A DNA stretch of 64,000 nt from Liolophura sinensis (GCF_032854445.1 NC_088297.1:22209127-22273126), one strand, 5' to 3'; positions 22,851 through 35,290 are shown, numbered from the stretch's first letter. A program made the numbers and translations. Notes: generated by a model from the letters alone, not told the origin.

Positions 22851-23869
22851 TCCCTCCCACCATGTCTTGAGCAGAATTGGGCAAAAAAAGAAACGTCGTG
22901 ATGTTAATTGCATTTCATCAAATGCCACTGCAGAATTCTAGAGAAAAAGGGATCCTTTGTGGACACTAGTTCAGTTGTGTTTGTATTTCCCTTGTTATCA
23001 GAGGCGCCCGGGTTTAGTCCGGTTTTGGACGATGCCTACTATTATACGGTGATTTACTCAGAACACTGTTTTTGATTTCTTCCACAAAAAATGTGACTAA
23101 CATTGTCAAATTCTTCAGTATGTCGTTAAGCATCAAGACATAGTGAACTATACACGTTTGTTTTGTACAAGATTAAGTTGCCATGTAAAATTACCAACTG
23201 CTATGTACGCCGGAAGCCATTTACCTTTCTGTCCAAAATTCTGGCGCTTTTTAACACAAAATGTCCCCAGTGTTTCACACTGTTAATGTTTAACATGATT
23301 AAAACGATCTGGGTGGTTTCAGCGAACAAGCCCTTTAGTTTTCTCATTTACACTCCTCAAACACTCCACGAGCCACGCTCACTTCGGAAATTAAGCAAGC
23401 TTAGTCTGTGTATTCATTTACTTTGTTGACAGTAATGAAAGGGTGCGTGGCTTGTATAGGAGCAAATGGTGTGTGTGAAGGCGATTGTGCAGCTGGGTGC
23501 CATCATTATGTCACATAACGTATACTGTGTGCTCCTGTGTCTTCTAGCCTCCCCTGGCAGTAAGACCCATTACCATGCGAACATTAAAGCCAGCTGCATT
23601 GCTCTGGTTCCCAATCGTTCAGACTTGCGTGATGTAAGTCACGTAACACGTAACGTGATCTCTTTTCCTTCTGGCCATTCTGACCTCCCATTTGTACTTG
23701 GGCTGATAGCAATATTTTACGAGGAGGCCCAGAAGGTAAAAGGACATTTAAGATCAAAACAACTTTCGCGTTACCAGATAATTTTCCCTCCAAGAGCTGT
23801 ATTGTTTGTGCTAGAGTGGTCCAAGATACTTGGAAAATGCAGGTGTTTCCGAGTGTAATCGAGTTACCC

Positions 23870-23970
23870 TGAGAGCCCGGGGGAATCCTGGGACCATCCG
23901 CAGGTTGTTCATATTAAACGATTATGGCATGTCGGCAAAATAGCCATGCTTTTATCTATGTGAGGAGTAT
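23870..23970 (-). mobile_element. Inverted copy of the 21.5-kb SINE-A junction
   Basis: Its reverse complement matches about 100 bp at 21470-21571, including both the non-SINE lead (AGCATGGCTATTTTGCCGAC) and the SINE-A core (CAACCTGCGGATGGTC). The SINE-A 3' end present at 21.6 kb is absent here. Confidence 0.85.
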
Positions 23971-24775
23971 ATAGCAAGAGACTGATTCAGTAATGTGAAC
24001 TACAGATTAGCATTGTTTTCTCAAAAACTAATTGTGTCACAAAAACTGTTCATAAACCTCGGTGACACTGAAATACAAGTACTCTGTTCGGACCAAGAAG
24101 GAAGATAGCGGCAGATAATTATTTGCTCATCTCCTAACACTGGTGATACTCTTCCATGCAGGCAAGCCTGTATGTCTTCTGTTCAATAGTTGCATTTTTT
24201 TAATAATGTGTTAAAACGGTATTGTGGGTGCACCTGGGAACGTGTCTTCTCTAGAACGTGTCATAATATTTAGTATAAACCTTCAGTGCATGTGGTTATC
24301 AGCTTAAAAAACAGCGAATTGCCACAACACGTTAACCACTTAACTATCTTACTTTGCCTGCGCACCACAGATAAGCGCATTTGCCTTGATAGGAATGTCA
24401 CGTAGCGATATGACGGCCTGCGAAAAAATGGCTTTTTTCAGGGGAGTTGCATAAATCTCTGCCCTTATTTCCGGCCTCAACTCAAGGTAACGTTTTCTCT
24501 GGAAAACGTGCTCATTTAAAAGTAGAAGGAATGAGTGAATACTTGAGCTTTAACGTGGTAACATCGTGGATACAAATGTCATGAAATGATGGTCGTCATG
24601 TAACTTCCAGATTCATTCCCGTATCTGACCCACGGGCGTTTAAAATTTGCCTTGCCTCCTTTGGGTTTTGGTAGCAGATGTAGTTTATCAAATTATGCAT
24701 GTTGATTTCGGGTGTTATTCCAATTGCAAACATGCTTCGTTATGGTTTTACTAGCAAATGTGTTTATTTGATTTT
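23971..24775. other. No recognised feature
   Basis: Unique-looking sequence with short open frames only. Confidence 0.5.
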
Positions 24776-24826
24776 ATTGTCGTGTTTAACAATGTTTCAG
24801 TTATATAACGACGAGAAGTCATTAGA
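24776..24826 (-). mobile_element. SINE-B tail fragment
   Basis: GTCGTGTTTAACAATGTTTC and TATAACGACGAGAAG match the SINE-B 3' region (GTCGTACTTAACAATTTTTC, CATATGACGACGA) on the minus strand. The CACT tail is not retained. Confidence 0.55.
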
Positions 24827-24837
24827 TGTGTACATGG

Positions 24838-24930
24838 AACCTCCGTGGCTCAGTTGGTTAGCGCGCTAGCGCGACGTAGTCACCAAGGAGCCCCTCACCA
24901 ATGTGGTCGATGAGAGAGTCACGGTAACAG
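24838..24930 (+). mobile_element. SINE-A 5' head, tRNA-like
   Basis: Contains a tRNA A-box sequence TGGCTCAGTTGG at 24846-24857 followed by TTAGCGCGCTAGCGCG, then GGAGCCCCTCACCAATG as in other SINE-A heads. The B box is not preserved and the 3' half is missing, so this is a truncated SINE and not a functional tRNA gene. Confidence 0.8.
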
Positions 24931-25565
24931 ACAATACAACTGGTAATTTATCCTCCTTGAAATGTGTATGTCATTTTACTGCAGCGTTAGGAGAAAAAAG
25001 GCAAATGCACTTTCAGCCTCGAAGTGACAGCCAGACGTAATGTCTGAATCATGTTTGGATTGATAGTTGTCCAAAATTTTAAAAGTTGACACGCAGTTTT
25101 ACTGACAGTAATACTGACCTCTGCTTTCGGCAATAGATTATTGCTATTTCATGTAAAAGGCTATAGTCATAAAGATGGAGGAACTGAAACAATCGCAATA
25201 TGTATTTTGACCATTTGATTTCCATTTTCAGTTTCGCATATTTATCTTTATTTACAAAAGTCTCAGTTTTTTCCTGTACATAAATGTTACGCACCATACC
25301 TTTTGTCACATGGTTACTGCATTTTATCAGATAGCAAAAGCTGAGAGAAATATGTAACGCTGATTATTTTATGTTATTGAATCAACTGATCTGTCCATCG
25401 ATCACCCATCAGCTTCTTTCCTGTAAGGTATTATGGAAGCATTGTAACCAGCATAATATGGGGCGAAAACTCGTTTCGTAATTATCCGAGGGTGTTTAGA
25501 CTTAAAATGTGAAAATTTGTGTGTAGTGTGAGAAACAGATTATACAACTCGAACCCCCGTGTCTT

Positions 25566-25628
25566 GATGGATATCACTGTTGTCTATTAATTTTCAGAAC
25601 AACAGAAAAGATGTGAGTGATATCCATC
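25566..25628. repeat. Perfect 13-bp inverted repeat with inner 5-bp stem
   Basis: GATGGATATCACT at 25566-25578 is exactly complementary to AGTGATATCCATC at 25616-25628. Immediately inside, GTTGT (25579-25583) pairs with ACAAC (25599-25603), so an 18-bp stem with a 12-nt one-sided bulge can form. Confidence 0.85.
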
Positions 25629-26599
25629 GTAACGCAGGGTCTCCCCTTATGCAACCTGTATTTATTTAACTGATATACATGTATGTAATTCCTGTATAGT
25701 ACTTGTATGTACGCAAATACATTGTAATTGGAGTCAAGTTATTTCAATAGTTTATTTTAAAATGAATCATCTGGTGCAACAGCGCCCTGTGAGTTCTCGC
25801 CATAGGGGTTGTAAAACCGTTAGAAAGAGATCAAGTTTAAAGCCCGGCCCAATATTAAAACCCTGCATCCGCGGTGGCTTATCAGAAAGGCACAGGACTG
25901 GCTCTAGTCTTCCGGACTGTACCACTATGGACATTGTTGCATGAAATACTCTGGCTGCCTGACAGACTGACTGATTGGGTGACTGACTCACTTGCATTTC
26001 ATTTATTAGATGGTGGTCATTTCATGGGTAGAGGAAACTGGAGTGCGTAGTGGAAAACCGTTGAATTATGGAACGTATCAAAGGAAATCAGGCACATCTA
26101 ATGCACAGATTTTCAGCTGATAGCAAGCTTAATGTGTATTTGTTTACATATATAAATTTGATAGCTGGTTGACGCCATACTCGATATTTCGCTCTTTGGT
26201 GGAAACGTTGCTTGTGAAAAATTACGAAAAGTTGTCTATCTCCGAAAAATGTGGCTGTGAAATCTCTAATTTGTCCTGATCCAACACTTTGTCTGCTCCA
26301 TGATTCAAAGACAAACCCGTTTAACGGGGGTGGGGGGGTGGGGATCTTTTTCCCTCGTTACCGTTAGCGAGCCTCAAAGGCTGTTTCTGATTCAGGATTT
26401 ACAAAGGTCAATGGAATTGCTGACGAAGTAATTAGTCACGTCGACGACACGATAACAACCTTCCCGGACATAAGACTGAGCCTCATTAGTCGGCATAGCG
26501 CGGTGATCTCTCCGAGAGAGATTCATCTTGACTAGTACACCAGTACCGTTTTTCGTTGACGCAACAACCTGGCTACAAACTCGTTTAACCTGGCTAAAG

Positions 26600-26743
26600 C
26601 ACTATTTATGCATTTACATAAACAGGTAGAATAAAACCCTGACTGAGGTAAGCCGACAAAAGGCCGTATCCCACCGAGTGATCATTTACCAACTATCATT
26701 CTGTCGCCGGTGCTCGGGTTTCACTCTCTATGCTGTAGTCTGT
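26600..26743 (+). repeat. Dispersed repeat family P, copy 4
   Basis: CTATTTATGCATTTAC, GTAGAATAAAACCCTGACTG, CCGTATCCCACCG and CTCTCTATGCTGTA match the other copies. Confidence 0.75.
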
Positions 26744-26939
26744 TATGCATGTCGCCTGCTTTACTCAACACTTTGGCTTTCCTTCCAATCCTGCAAAAAA
26801 TGACATTCTCACGAGACTCGCGCGTCAGGGCGTGATTCGGGCGATATTTGCTCGACATTTAGTGTACAACGTGAAATTCAGTCGAGACTTGGTTTCACAA
26901 CGCGCCATACCTCTAAATCTCCCATTGTTTACAAACTGG

Positions 26940-27310
26940 CTCCATTCTCGTTGAAATGTCACCCCTGTTTACCGAATCTCGTTCTAATCTCGCGTTGTCG
27001 CCCGAATGTCGCTCTTCCAAAGTCGAATTGCAAGTTAAGCTTGGAGAATCAGCTCAATTATTTTGATGATACCGTAACATTCTGATGAGATTAGGTCAAG
27101 AATCCGACAAGAGTTGGTCGAAAAACGAGTGAGCAGGCAAGATTTGAACAAGTTCACAAGATTTAGTCACCAAAGCAAGATTCAGAAGCAGGCGAGAGAT
27201 TTACACAAGACTCTCGTCTGAATATCGTTGGAATTTCGTTGTAATCTCGTTGGAATGTCGCATAGTCGTCATAATCTCGATTGAGTCTCGACCATATCTC
27301 ATAGTTTCCT
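26940..27310. repeat. Cryptic 11-bp repeat with AATNTCGTT motif
   Basis: Consecutive units AATATCGTTGG, AATTTCGTTGT and AATCTCGTTGG, then AATGTCGCATAG, at about 27220-27265. More scattered AATNTCG motifs occur upstream (26950-27020) and downstream. The middle (27130-27200) is rich in ACAAGATT-type sequence, roughly the opposite strand of the same motif, around a short CGAGAG/CTCTCG pair. Confidence 0.55.
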
Positions 27311-28859
27311 TCGAATATCGCCGTTCTTGTTTTGGGTGGGAGAGAAGCACGACCGCATCCTGCTCCTATATCAGTCCTCCTTTGTCCAGTAAAACTTTTC
27401 TTGATTACGGATTTTTGTCATGTGAATCTCAGCCTGTACTCGTTTACACAAAATGTCTGAAGGAAGAAAGCAATTTGGCCCCTTGGTGTAATAAAACCAA
27501 GAAAAAAAACGGGACGAATCACGTTTGGAAAAATAAATAATCAGCGAAACACATTAAAGACGGAGTCAGGCTTTAAAAAATCGGTTTCTGGTACCAACTT
27601 CGATCCCCTGGTGACGAAACATCGCTTTCGACATGGCGTCGTGCATTCGTTTAATAAAGGTAAAAGCTCTATAACGTAGTAAACCCCACATGTATCACTC
27701 CTGAAATTACAAATTGCACCATTTAGAACATGCTCAAACAATTATCTTTGTAAATGCAGCATAATACTTAATGCTTGTCTCGAACTTTGCCTTAATAGTC
27801 AGGCGCCTGACTAAATGCAGTCGTTCCTTTCGGGATCAGACAGGGTTTTTTTATTGTTAACCTGGTTTTTGTCATTCAACTGAAATATTTTAAAGCGCGG
27901 TGTAAAATACGATAACATTAAATATTGCAGACTGATTAACCTGATAATAAATGGCATTTAGTTTAATGCCTTTTAGCGGATATTTATGTCTATCGGATTC
28001 CGTTGCTTGCTTTTCGCCTTCTACCAAAATGTTGTACACATGTGTACGTCGCATATAGGAATGTTCGGTGGCGGTTTACCCCCAGCAATGTGGTTTGTTC
28101 CATCCTTATAACTGACCTGCATTGTTTAAGGAAAAAAATCATTACGTTTGGCGTTAAACAACAATCAAATAAATAAATGTTTTTTTTATTCTTTGACCTT
28201 AACAGGTGCTCCACAAAAGGTAATAAATCATCAGGCACGTTTGTCGCTTTTAGATTAACGTTACATCTGTGGTAGAAACCGCCGTCTTTTGATAGAAATC
28301 ATATTGACCACATTGTTGTGTACCCAAGGCCAAAACAAATTATCGTCAACCGTTCTCGATAATAGATCCTTATTTGTTCATATGATAGTTTCCATTTGTG
28401 TTGGCTGTTTTGGGAAGCTGAACGAAGCCATGAATGTAAGCAAATGGATAGTATGTTTTCATCCACATGTCAACACAGGCTGGCGACAAGAGTATTAAAT
28501 TACGATTTTTTGTCGGCTAAGGAAGAAAACAGGAAGAATCAGCCCGGGGTTTTGAAGGAAATCGATATGAATACCACCAAGCCTAAGTAAAGAGAAAAAC
28601 AACTCATCCAATACCGCAAAGTTTGTTTTTATCGCCTTTGTTCGTCTAAGTATTTTTACTTCATCTTGTAAAGTGAAGGACTGTATCTATCTTTGAATCA
28701 CTTCATGACAGAAAACTACAAACATGTTTACAATAGCCATTAAAACATATGGTATAACAATGTGCTCTCTTAGATCCGAAGACAACCAGAGCAAGTTTCT
28801 CTATGACTCCTATCGAATACTTATACATATTACACGATGTGAATACTCATTTTACTCAG
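27311..28859. other. No recognised feature
   Basis: Short open frames only. I see no repeat matches. Confidence 0.5.
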
Positions 28860-29085
28860 TCGCGAAGAAAATACCTTCTGTCTCTCCAACATCGTTGAAA
28901 ACTGTTGACTGCTTCGCTTTGCATATTTCTGTCCTACTTTCGTACTTCATATACTTTCTCAGATCTTTCGTGGTTTGTGTTATACGCCGTTTTGGGAATT
29001 GGTCTTGGGATTATTGACTTGGAACGTCCTTGTTAGTTGGCTGTTGGTATAAGAATGTCTGTTTCGACGACTGGATTCCTAAATT
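28860..29085 (+). repeat. Dispersed repeat family T, copy 4
   Basis: GGAATTGGTCTTGGGATTAT then TGACTTGGAACGTC, with the upstream TCGTTGAAAACTGTTGACTG stretch shared with the inverted copy at 17.7-17.9 kb and the downstream TTTCGACGACTGGATTCC shared with the 7.7-kb copy. Confidence 0.7.
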
Positions 29086-30059
29086 GCTATACAGCCTTGG
29101 ATGTCTTTTGTATGGAACACGCAAAGTAAACAGAGCAATGCTGAATGCAATGGTTAACTGTAAAAGAAAGCCACACACATGTTCACCTGTGTTTGGTGTT
29201 TTGACTTAATCGACGTTGTGAATTCACTATATATGTGTCATCCATATATCTATTTGAACAGCACATAAACACGAAACACCTTGGCAGGATCTGTAGGTGT
29301 GTACCTAGTGTCTAATACATAGACTTCCGGAAACAATCCAACATTTTTCAGACAGATACACGTAATGCTAAGGTTCACAGATAATGTTTGGTCAATTTCC
29401 TAATATTACAGATCACTGTTTCTATTGATGTCTTTTTACTTACATTACGGTAGAGCTTAACCTCATTTAGCTACACTTTAAATGTCATTTTTTGTCTTTA
29501 GACTTGCCAACTAATTACGTACGGTGATTTCTCGCGTGTTGTGCTTGATTTTGTCCACGAGTCACTCGACACATGAATGAAAATTGCTAAGTACAATGTG
29601 AAACAAATATAAATACTGTTGGCAAGGAATGCTTTCGTTGCTATTTGTTTTCTTGGCATGAACTTGGCTTGTCTCCAAGCAGTCTGGGGACAGACACACA
29701 CACAATCCAGATAAATCACTTTGTCCGCCGTCCTCGAAAACACTGTCTAAATGCTATGAACTGATGAAAAATGGATATATTCATAACCCAGATTAAGGAG
29801 TAATCGATAAGAAACAGATAGAACTCAAAGAGCCCTATCATACCGTGAAAATAAAAAACATTCGTTTTAAGGTATCAATGGCACTGACATTACCGTATGG
29901 ATTCTTCTACAAAAGTAGATTCCATAGGGTGTGTTTGTCTGGCCAGTAATACGCGTAGCCCTTAACACGATCAGTGGGACCACTGTTAAGCGTCAGGCTT
30001 CGTAATAATGAGGAATCGTAGTAATCTTCTTATGAGCCCTTGTACTTGGCGAATGTGAC

Positions 30060-30480
30060 AATGTGTCAAGACATCGGACATTTCATGAGAATCGGCCGCA
30101 CTGACAATGGGTATATGTACATGTATTGTACGCAGGCTGTCTCAAAATGACGAAAGTATCGGCTATGTTCTGTACCATGTTTATAAACTGTCTGATCAGA
30201 GAGACAAGCTTGACGGGTTACATTGTTTGCCTTTTCTGGATTTTCCAACCTGCCTATAACATATAACCTGGTGTTAACACTTTGTCAGACAGATTATACC
30301 GGTTTTGAAATGTTCTAATCGATCTACGAATGAGACAATTCATCCAACAAACCTTGGATGAAATCAATGAGCTATTCACTTTAAGGTATCAGCTGTTGAC
30401 ATCACGCTGATCACATCACATGAGGACACGACATGTTCTTGTATCCTCCTCTCAGATGTTCACGGGTTTTGTGACTTTTG
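30060..30480 (+). repeat. Diverged block family E, copy 1
   Basis: Landmarks shared in order with 32850-33430 and 34475-34930: ACATCGGACATTTCATGAGA, CTGTCTGATCAGAGAGACAA, a CTATAACATATAACCTGGTG stretch and TGAAATGTTCTAATCGATC. Confidence 0.6.
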
Positions 30481-30739
30481 CAGCTTTTGTCAATAAGTGC
30501 TCCCCATTTGTTTGTTTGTTCGTACCGGGTTGTATTCAAATTATGCAAGTAGGTCTGAAATGTTTCTGATGAATGAAAACAACAAAGTAATATATGAAGT
30601 AGAGGAAAGCCCCCAAAACCACTGTATGTCCGCATCAGAACAGTAGTGACACTCTAATGTGGTTTTCCAGGAATTAATTTCTTATGTCCCAAGATGCAAA
30701 TGTTTGTAGTCCGGATATTAGAGCCAGGAATAGTAACTC

Positions 30740-30990
30740 GAGCTATTTATTTATTTTTTTGATTATTTGATTGGAGTTTCACGCCGTACTCATGAATATT
30801 TCACTTAAACTAGGGTGGCCTGCATTATTGTAGGACGAAACAGGACAGAGCCTGGTTGTTCTGACTCAAGTAAGGGAATATTCAGAAGAAAACTTCATCA
30901 ACTAAATAGGTTCTTGAGATACTCTTGTTTGCGGCAATCGAACCTCATTAGTCGAGCGGACCCCGTAGCTAGCGCGGCACGATGATTCAA
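30740..30990 (-). mobile_element. SINE-A, degenerate
   Basis: ATTTGATTGGAGTTTCACGC, a CGTACTCATGAATATTTCAC stretch and ACAGGACAGAGCC mark the 3' half. The far end on the minus strand has GCGCTAGCTACGGGG and a B-box-like GAGGTTCGATTGC. The central part is strongly diverged. Confidence 0.7.
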
Positions 30991-31059
30991 GATTCTTCCA
31001 ATAGTTCCAATAGTTCCAATTGGAGTTCAGCATGAACGGGATAGTGCAACGACTGGTAA

Positions 31060-31256
31060 GCCGTATTAGTATAATGGCGCGGACGGAGCGACCTACTTGC
31101 CTTCCGTAAGGCGTCTCAGTGAAGCAACACTAGATAAAAGAACGGTGGAAATACGTCATGCAACAAGGAGGCGCATTGCATACACTCTAATTACTCCTTC
31201 GTTGTCATATGACGTTAGACCCCAAGCACTCACTCACTCACTCACTCACTCAAAAA
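31060..31256 (+). mobile_element. SINE-B with CACT tail
   Basis: The 3' part reads GTTGTCATATGACGTTAGAC then CCCAAGCACTCACTCACTCA, the SINE-B end with its (CACT)n tail at about 31230-31252. The upstream part (AGTATAATGGCGCGGAC..GACCTACTTGCC) is probably the diverged core, since SINE-B at 56.8 kb has the complementary GGCAAGTAAG..GCCATTATAC stretch. Confidence 0.75.
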
Positions 31257-31689
31257 TGGTGTTGCTGTGAGTTCAAACATTTGTTTGACAACAATTTTAA
31301 CGCCATTCATACGAAACATTTCCCCTGAGGATGGCGATAATTTTTATCACTGTAGACCAACTACATTGGGAAAGCTGTTGACTCACATTTCCAACTCTGG
31401 CTTACAGATTAACATAAGATATTGGTGTAAGAAAAGTGGTCTACGAAAACATAAATAAATAAGATGACTCTGGAAACGGTCGTCGATCACCTGTTGGAGA
31501 GGTCAAGCAAATCATGAAGAAAATTCGAGAAAGCTCATAGGAGTGAGTTAGGCGAAGGCGAGTTGTCACCAAGGTCAGGTCAATATAGAGGAGTAATCTA
31601 AAATGCCTGGCCCCAAGGCCAGGGTCCCCCCCCCCTCCCAAATCTCGTGTATTATTGCAATCAAAACACAAGAGCCTTAACCACTCGGT

Positions 31690-31920
31690 CCCGGCCCCTC
31701 CCTAGAGTCAATTAACAACCCTTTGAGCTTCGTCCACATTGTGAAGAAGTTCAAAGGCATTCACGGGTTATTCAAAGCCTATTGGCCTTTCTTGCAAGGA
31801 AAAATCGATTCCAAGTAAAAAGAGTCCATTATGCTAAGGAAACACTTCACTTTAGCCCCCTAAGGTGTGAATTTGTGGCCAATAAAGCGTGTGGTCCTTC
31901 ATAGGATAAATGGAGCTGTT
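31690..31920 (+). repeat. Diverged block, copy 1 (partner 32541-32765)
   Basis: GAGTCAATTAACAACCCTTT, a TTCACGGGTTATTCAAAGCC stretch, GAAAAATCGATTCCAAGTAA and GGAAACACTTCACTTTAGCC match 32541-32765 in the same order. A shorter match is at 34074-34165. Confidence 0.7.
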
Positions 31921-32262
31921 GTTAACTTTAGCAACGCTGAAGAATCAAAGTAAAATGTGTTCCCTGCCTTCCACCTCAAGACTGTGGCAGGGGAAAATAA
32001 AAGCATCGTGTTAACTCGTAAATTGTGCGGATTTTGTTGATGTTCCCTTCAGTAGACAATATGTTTCAGTTCAGTGTCACCATTAATGGCAATGCAATTG
32101 TTAAACATTTTACTTATGTTTCTAAGCATACAAGGAAGTTCGATATAGGGTATATTTAAAGTGCTCCTTGGGTCTTGACTCATCTTGGTTTTTTTAAGTT
32201 GTTTCATAAGCGTCTACATTAATGTTCTATTTGTTCAGAGTTTAGATCTTACCATTCTTATG

Positions 32263-32430
32263 TCGCAAGCCTCATGCTGGCTTCCTATCCGGCCTTACGT
32301 GGGAAGATCGGCAGGCAACGCGCGGATGGTCTGATCATTTTCCTCCAACAATAACGCTGGTATCCGTCGTATAAATGAAATATTCTTAAGTACGGCGTAA
32401 AACAGCAATGAAATAAATAAATCATGTCTC
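32263..32430 (+). mobile_element. SINE-A, 3' two thirds
   Basis: CATGCTGGCTTCCTATCCGG, CCTTACGTGGGAAG, GCGCGGATGGTCTG, a TATAAATGAAATATTCTTAA stretch and GTACGGCGTAAAACAGCAAT, with an AAATAAATAAAT tail. The tRNA-like head is absent. Confidence 0.9.
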
Positions 32431-32540
32431 ATGCCACTTTCCTGGTTGGAATATGTTTTCTCCACAATATGGCGCTACTTCTAGTTTGGAGCTAATCCTA
32501 ATCACTCATTTATTCATTCACACTTTTATGTCATTTATTA

Positions 32541-32765
32541 GACCAACAACCCTCACCCGAGTCAATTAATAACCAGTACGGCTTCCTCTCGATCGTGAAA
32601 CAGTTCAAAGAGATTAACGGGCTTTTCAAAACTTTGCTGGCCTTTTTGTCGAGCGGAAAATCGATTTCAAGTGAAAGATGTCAATTATTCTGGGTAAACA
32701 CTTTACCCTAGCTCCCTAGCGAGTGTTTTTGGTGCTAATAAAACACTTGGCCCCTGAGGTGATCA
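32541..32765 (+). repeat. Diverged block, copy 2 (partner 31690-31920)
   Basis: GAGTCAATTAATAACC, a TTAACGGGCTTTTCAAAACT stretch, GGAAAATCGATTTCAAGTGA and GTAAACACTTTACCCTAGCT parallel copy 1. It is directly followed by family E copy 2, showing the two modules form one larger unit. Confidence 0.7.
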
Positions 32766-32849
32766 ATGTAATTCTGTAAAAACTATAGGTTTGCCAACAG
32801 AGAGGAATTAGAGCAGAGTTTTTTCTGATCCTAGTGTTTCGAGAATGTA

Positions 32850-33430
32850 AGATCAGTATCACATATCGGATATTTCCTGAGAATCAGTGGTCGATTCCAC
32901 AAAGCTACTTCTGCCTTCAGTCAAAATTTAAAAACTCATCACAACGGTTACCTTTGCCACTGGAAGTCAAGATTTTTCCTTAATGTAACACACTGATAGG
33001 GTGGTCTGCATTTTAATTTCTACGGCCCAAAAATAAGTTCTAAAATCGTTTTCCAAATTTTGACTTCAGTCAGAAATGGCTTTTTATGGAATCGGTGCCA
33101 GCCTCTGGTGTAATAAGTGCATGTATCTGATGGAATTTGTCTTGACACGACGACGGTATGATGTATGTATGTTGAATGTTTCCTGTCTATCTGATCAGAA
33201 ACACATTGACACATAACGGACAATTTACTTTGTATGTCTTTAATGAGAATTTCTGCCTGCCCTTAACCTATAAACTGGTATGATCAGCTTGTTAGAGACA
33301 GGGCATTTTACGGGTTTCAGAAAATTGTCTAATCGCGCTGGAACACGCAGAATTCATGAAAGGTGGGTATTGAAACAACCGTGTTATTTTCGCCAGGGTA
33401 TAAAAATTACTGACATGGCCCTGTGGATAA
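32850..33430 (+). repeat. Diverged block family E, copy 2
   Basis: ATCACATATCGGATATTTCC, TGTCTATCTGATCAGAAACA, a CTTAACCTATAAACTGGTAT stretch and GAAAATTGTCTAATCGCGC correspond to the landmarks in copy 1. Confidence 0.6.
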
Positions 33431-34474
33431 TTCCACAAAACTGAGCATGCGACGTTTACCAGAAAACCTTCCCTTAGTCGTTCATGGAAATTTTTGACAA
33501 TTTTTTTTTTCAGGGAGGTTTATATCAACTAAATCCTTCTTATAGGTTTCCTTGCCAGATGTAAGGCTCGAATAATTCAAGACAGTTTATGACATTTATG
33601 ATAAAATGGTGAGAGTACGGCGTAAATCCACTAGTTTGCGTTCTTGGTTAATATGGACATTTTTGATTATGCAGAATAGGTGGATGCCAGGCAGGTATTC
33701 TGCATTCCAATTAATTCATACCATTGTTTATCGCCATACTCACGAAATGTCTTGCTGTATAGTGACGGTGAGTTTCAGGAGCACATAATTTCGGAGTACC
33801 TGGGGGAAACCAGGAACGTTCGGCATTTCGAGGGTTAAGGTATGGACATGCATGCAACAATGGGGAAAGACAACTGATCTACCAAGGGCGTTAAACTGTG
33901 CTAACAGCTTCACGAGTGTCCCCGATGACAATAAGCCCACTCAGTAAGTTGTAAGCGGGGTTGGGGGTGGGGGGAGTATGCAAATGTCTTGCCCAAAACC
34001 TCGATTTATTCCTTCCCATCTTGTGTCATTCGGATCGAACCACATACGCCTGAACCACACATCAACAGATTGTCACTTCATTAGAGGCAATTAACAGCCC
34101 TGTGTCCGTCGTCCAGAACGTGAAAAAGTCCATAAGAGTTTGTGAACTATTAAAAGCCTTGGTCTGCGCTTTGATTGCAAATCTTCATACATCCAATGTG
34201 GCTAATTCAACGCGATGAAGATATATCCCCTAGCGGAATTAGACAGTCATGAAGTAAAGCACAAGGGATTGTACATTTTAAGGCTTGAAAAACTTTAATG
34301 ACAGACGTAAACATCCAGCTTTGTGTGATATTCTACTCACTGATAGAACTGTCTGTCACATTCTCAAGCTCGGGACCCATCTTTTGTTCTCATACCAGGC
34401 GTTTTGTAATTCCGGTTTACCGTTTTAGCCCTTTTCCCATTCAGTATGCATTTTAGCATTTTGCAATACTTTAC

Positions 34475-34930
34475 ACAACGTCACATACTGGATAACTGCC
34501 GAGAATATGCTTTTGGGGGAGAATTAAGCACACGTTTCAGATGATATATGCCATGAAGTGAGGACAACATCATGTAGTTTTGTTTGTGTGTTTATAATCT
34601 ATCTCATGAGAGAAAGAGAGACACACAAGCTAGGCAATTAATTTTATCTGTCTTCCATGGAAATTCCCCCCTTTTTCGAAAGAATTGAGAGATTAGCTGA
34701 CGGGACACAGAGAATTATGTGGAAGTCAGGAGAAGACCTAATCGAGCAGAGGCAGACGGAATTCCTAGAAACCCCATGATATTGTCAAGTTTGAGGTGAA
34801 ACCCTCGCATTTTCGCTTTGAGGAATTACGGTTATTGACATCACTGTGGACTAGTCTACACAATTGAAGACACGAATTCTTCGAGATAATGTCCTGGTTC
34901 ATTCCATCAAATGCTCACAGGCGCTTACAA
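34475..34930 (+). repeat. Diverged block family E, copy 3
   Basis: GTCACATACTGGATAACTGC, a TTTATAATCTATCTCATGAG stretch and GAAGACACGAATTCTT with a downstream ATGCTCACAGGC (compare GATGTTCACGGG in copy 1). More diverged than the other two. Confidence 0.5.
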
Positions 34931-35035
34931 AGGCTTCCTGTCATTTCTGGTGCCCCGCGCCACACACGGATAAATCAAGTATAGTTCCTGTAATATATTA
35001 CAGTTCGACCACCGACAGCCTTGACAGAGGTAGAA

Positions 35036-35290
35036 CTGAACAACACCTTACCATGTATTACAACGGAACAACATATTTCTATGCACTACTCTAGAACAAC
35101 ACCTTACCATTCATTACATCAGAACAGCACGTTATCGTGTATTACACTAAAACAACACTTAGCCATGTATTACAGCAAAACAACAATTTACCATGTATTA
35201 TATCAGAACAACACTTTACCATGTATTACATCAGAAAAACACCTTACCATGCATTGTATCAGAACAACACTTTACCATGTATTACATCAA
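35036..35290 (+). repeat. 28-bp tandem repeat
   Basis: Unit ATGTATTACATCAGAACAAC plus ACTTTACC. Clean unit starts fall at 35221, 35249 and 35277, and about nine units of variable quality extend to the left. Overlapping open frames here are repeat by-products. Confidence 0.93.

Noticed and set aside
23466-23858. 130-codon frame containing SFPSGHS, resembling the PSGH motif of PAP2 phosphatases
   Set aside because: The other conserved PAP2 motifs (KxxxxxxRP and SRxxxxxHxxxD) are absent and the length is near chance expectation.
24838-24930. Functional tRNA gene
   Set aside because: The A box is good, but there is no B box or acceptor stem at the right spacing, and the downstream sequence matches SINE-A.
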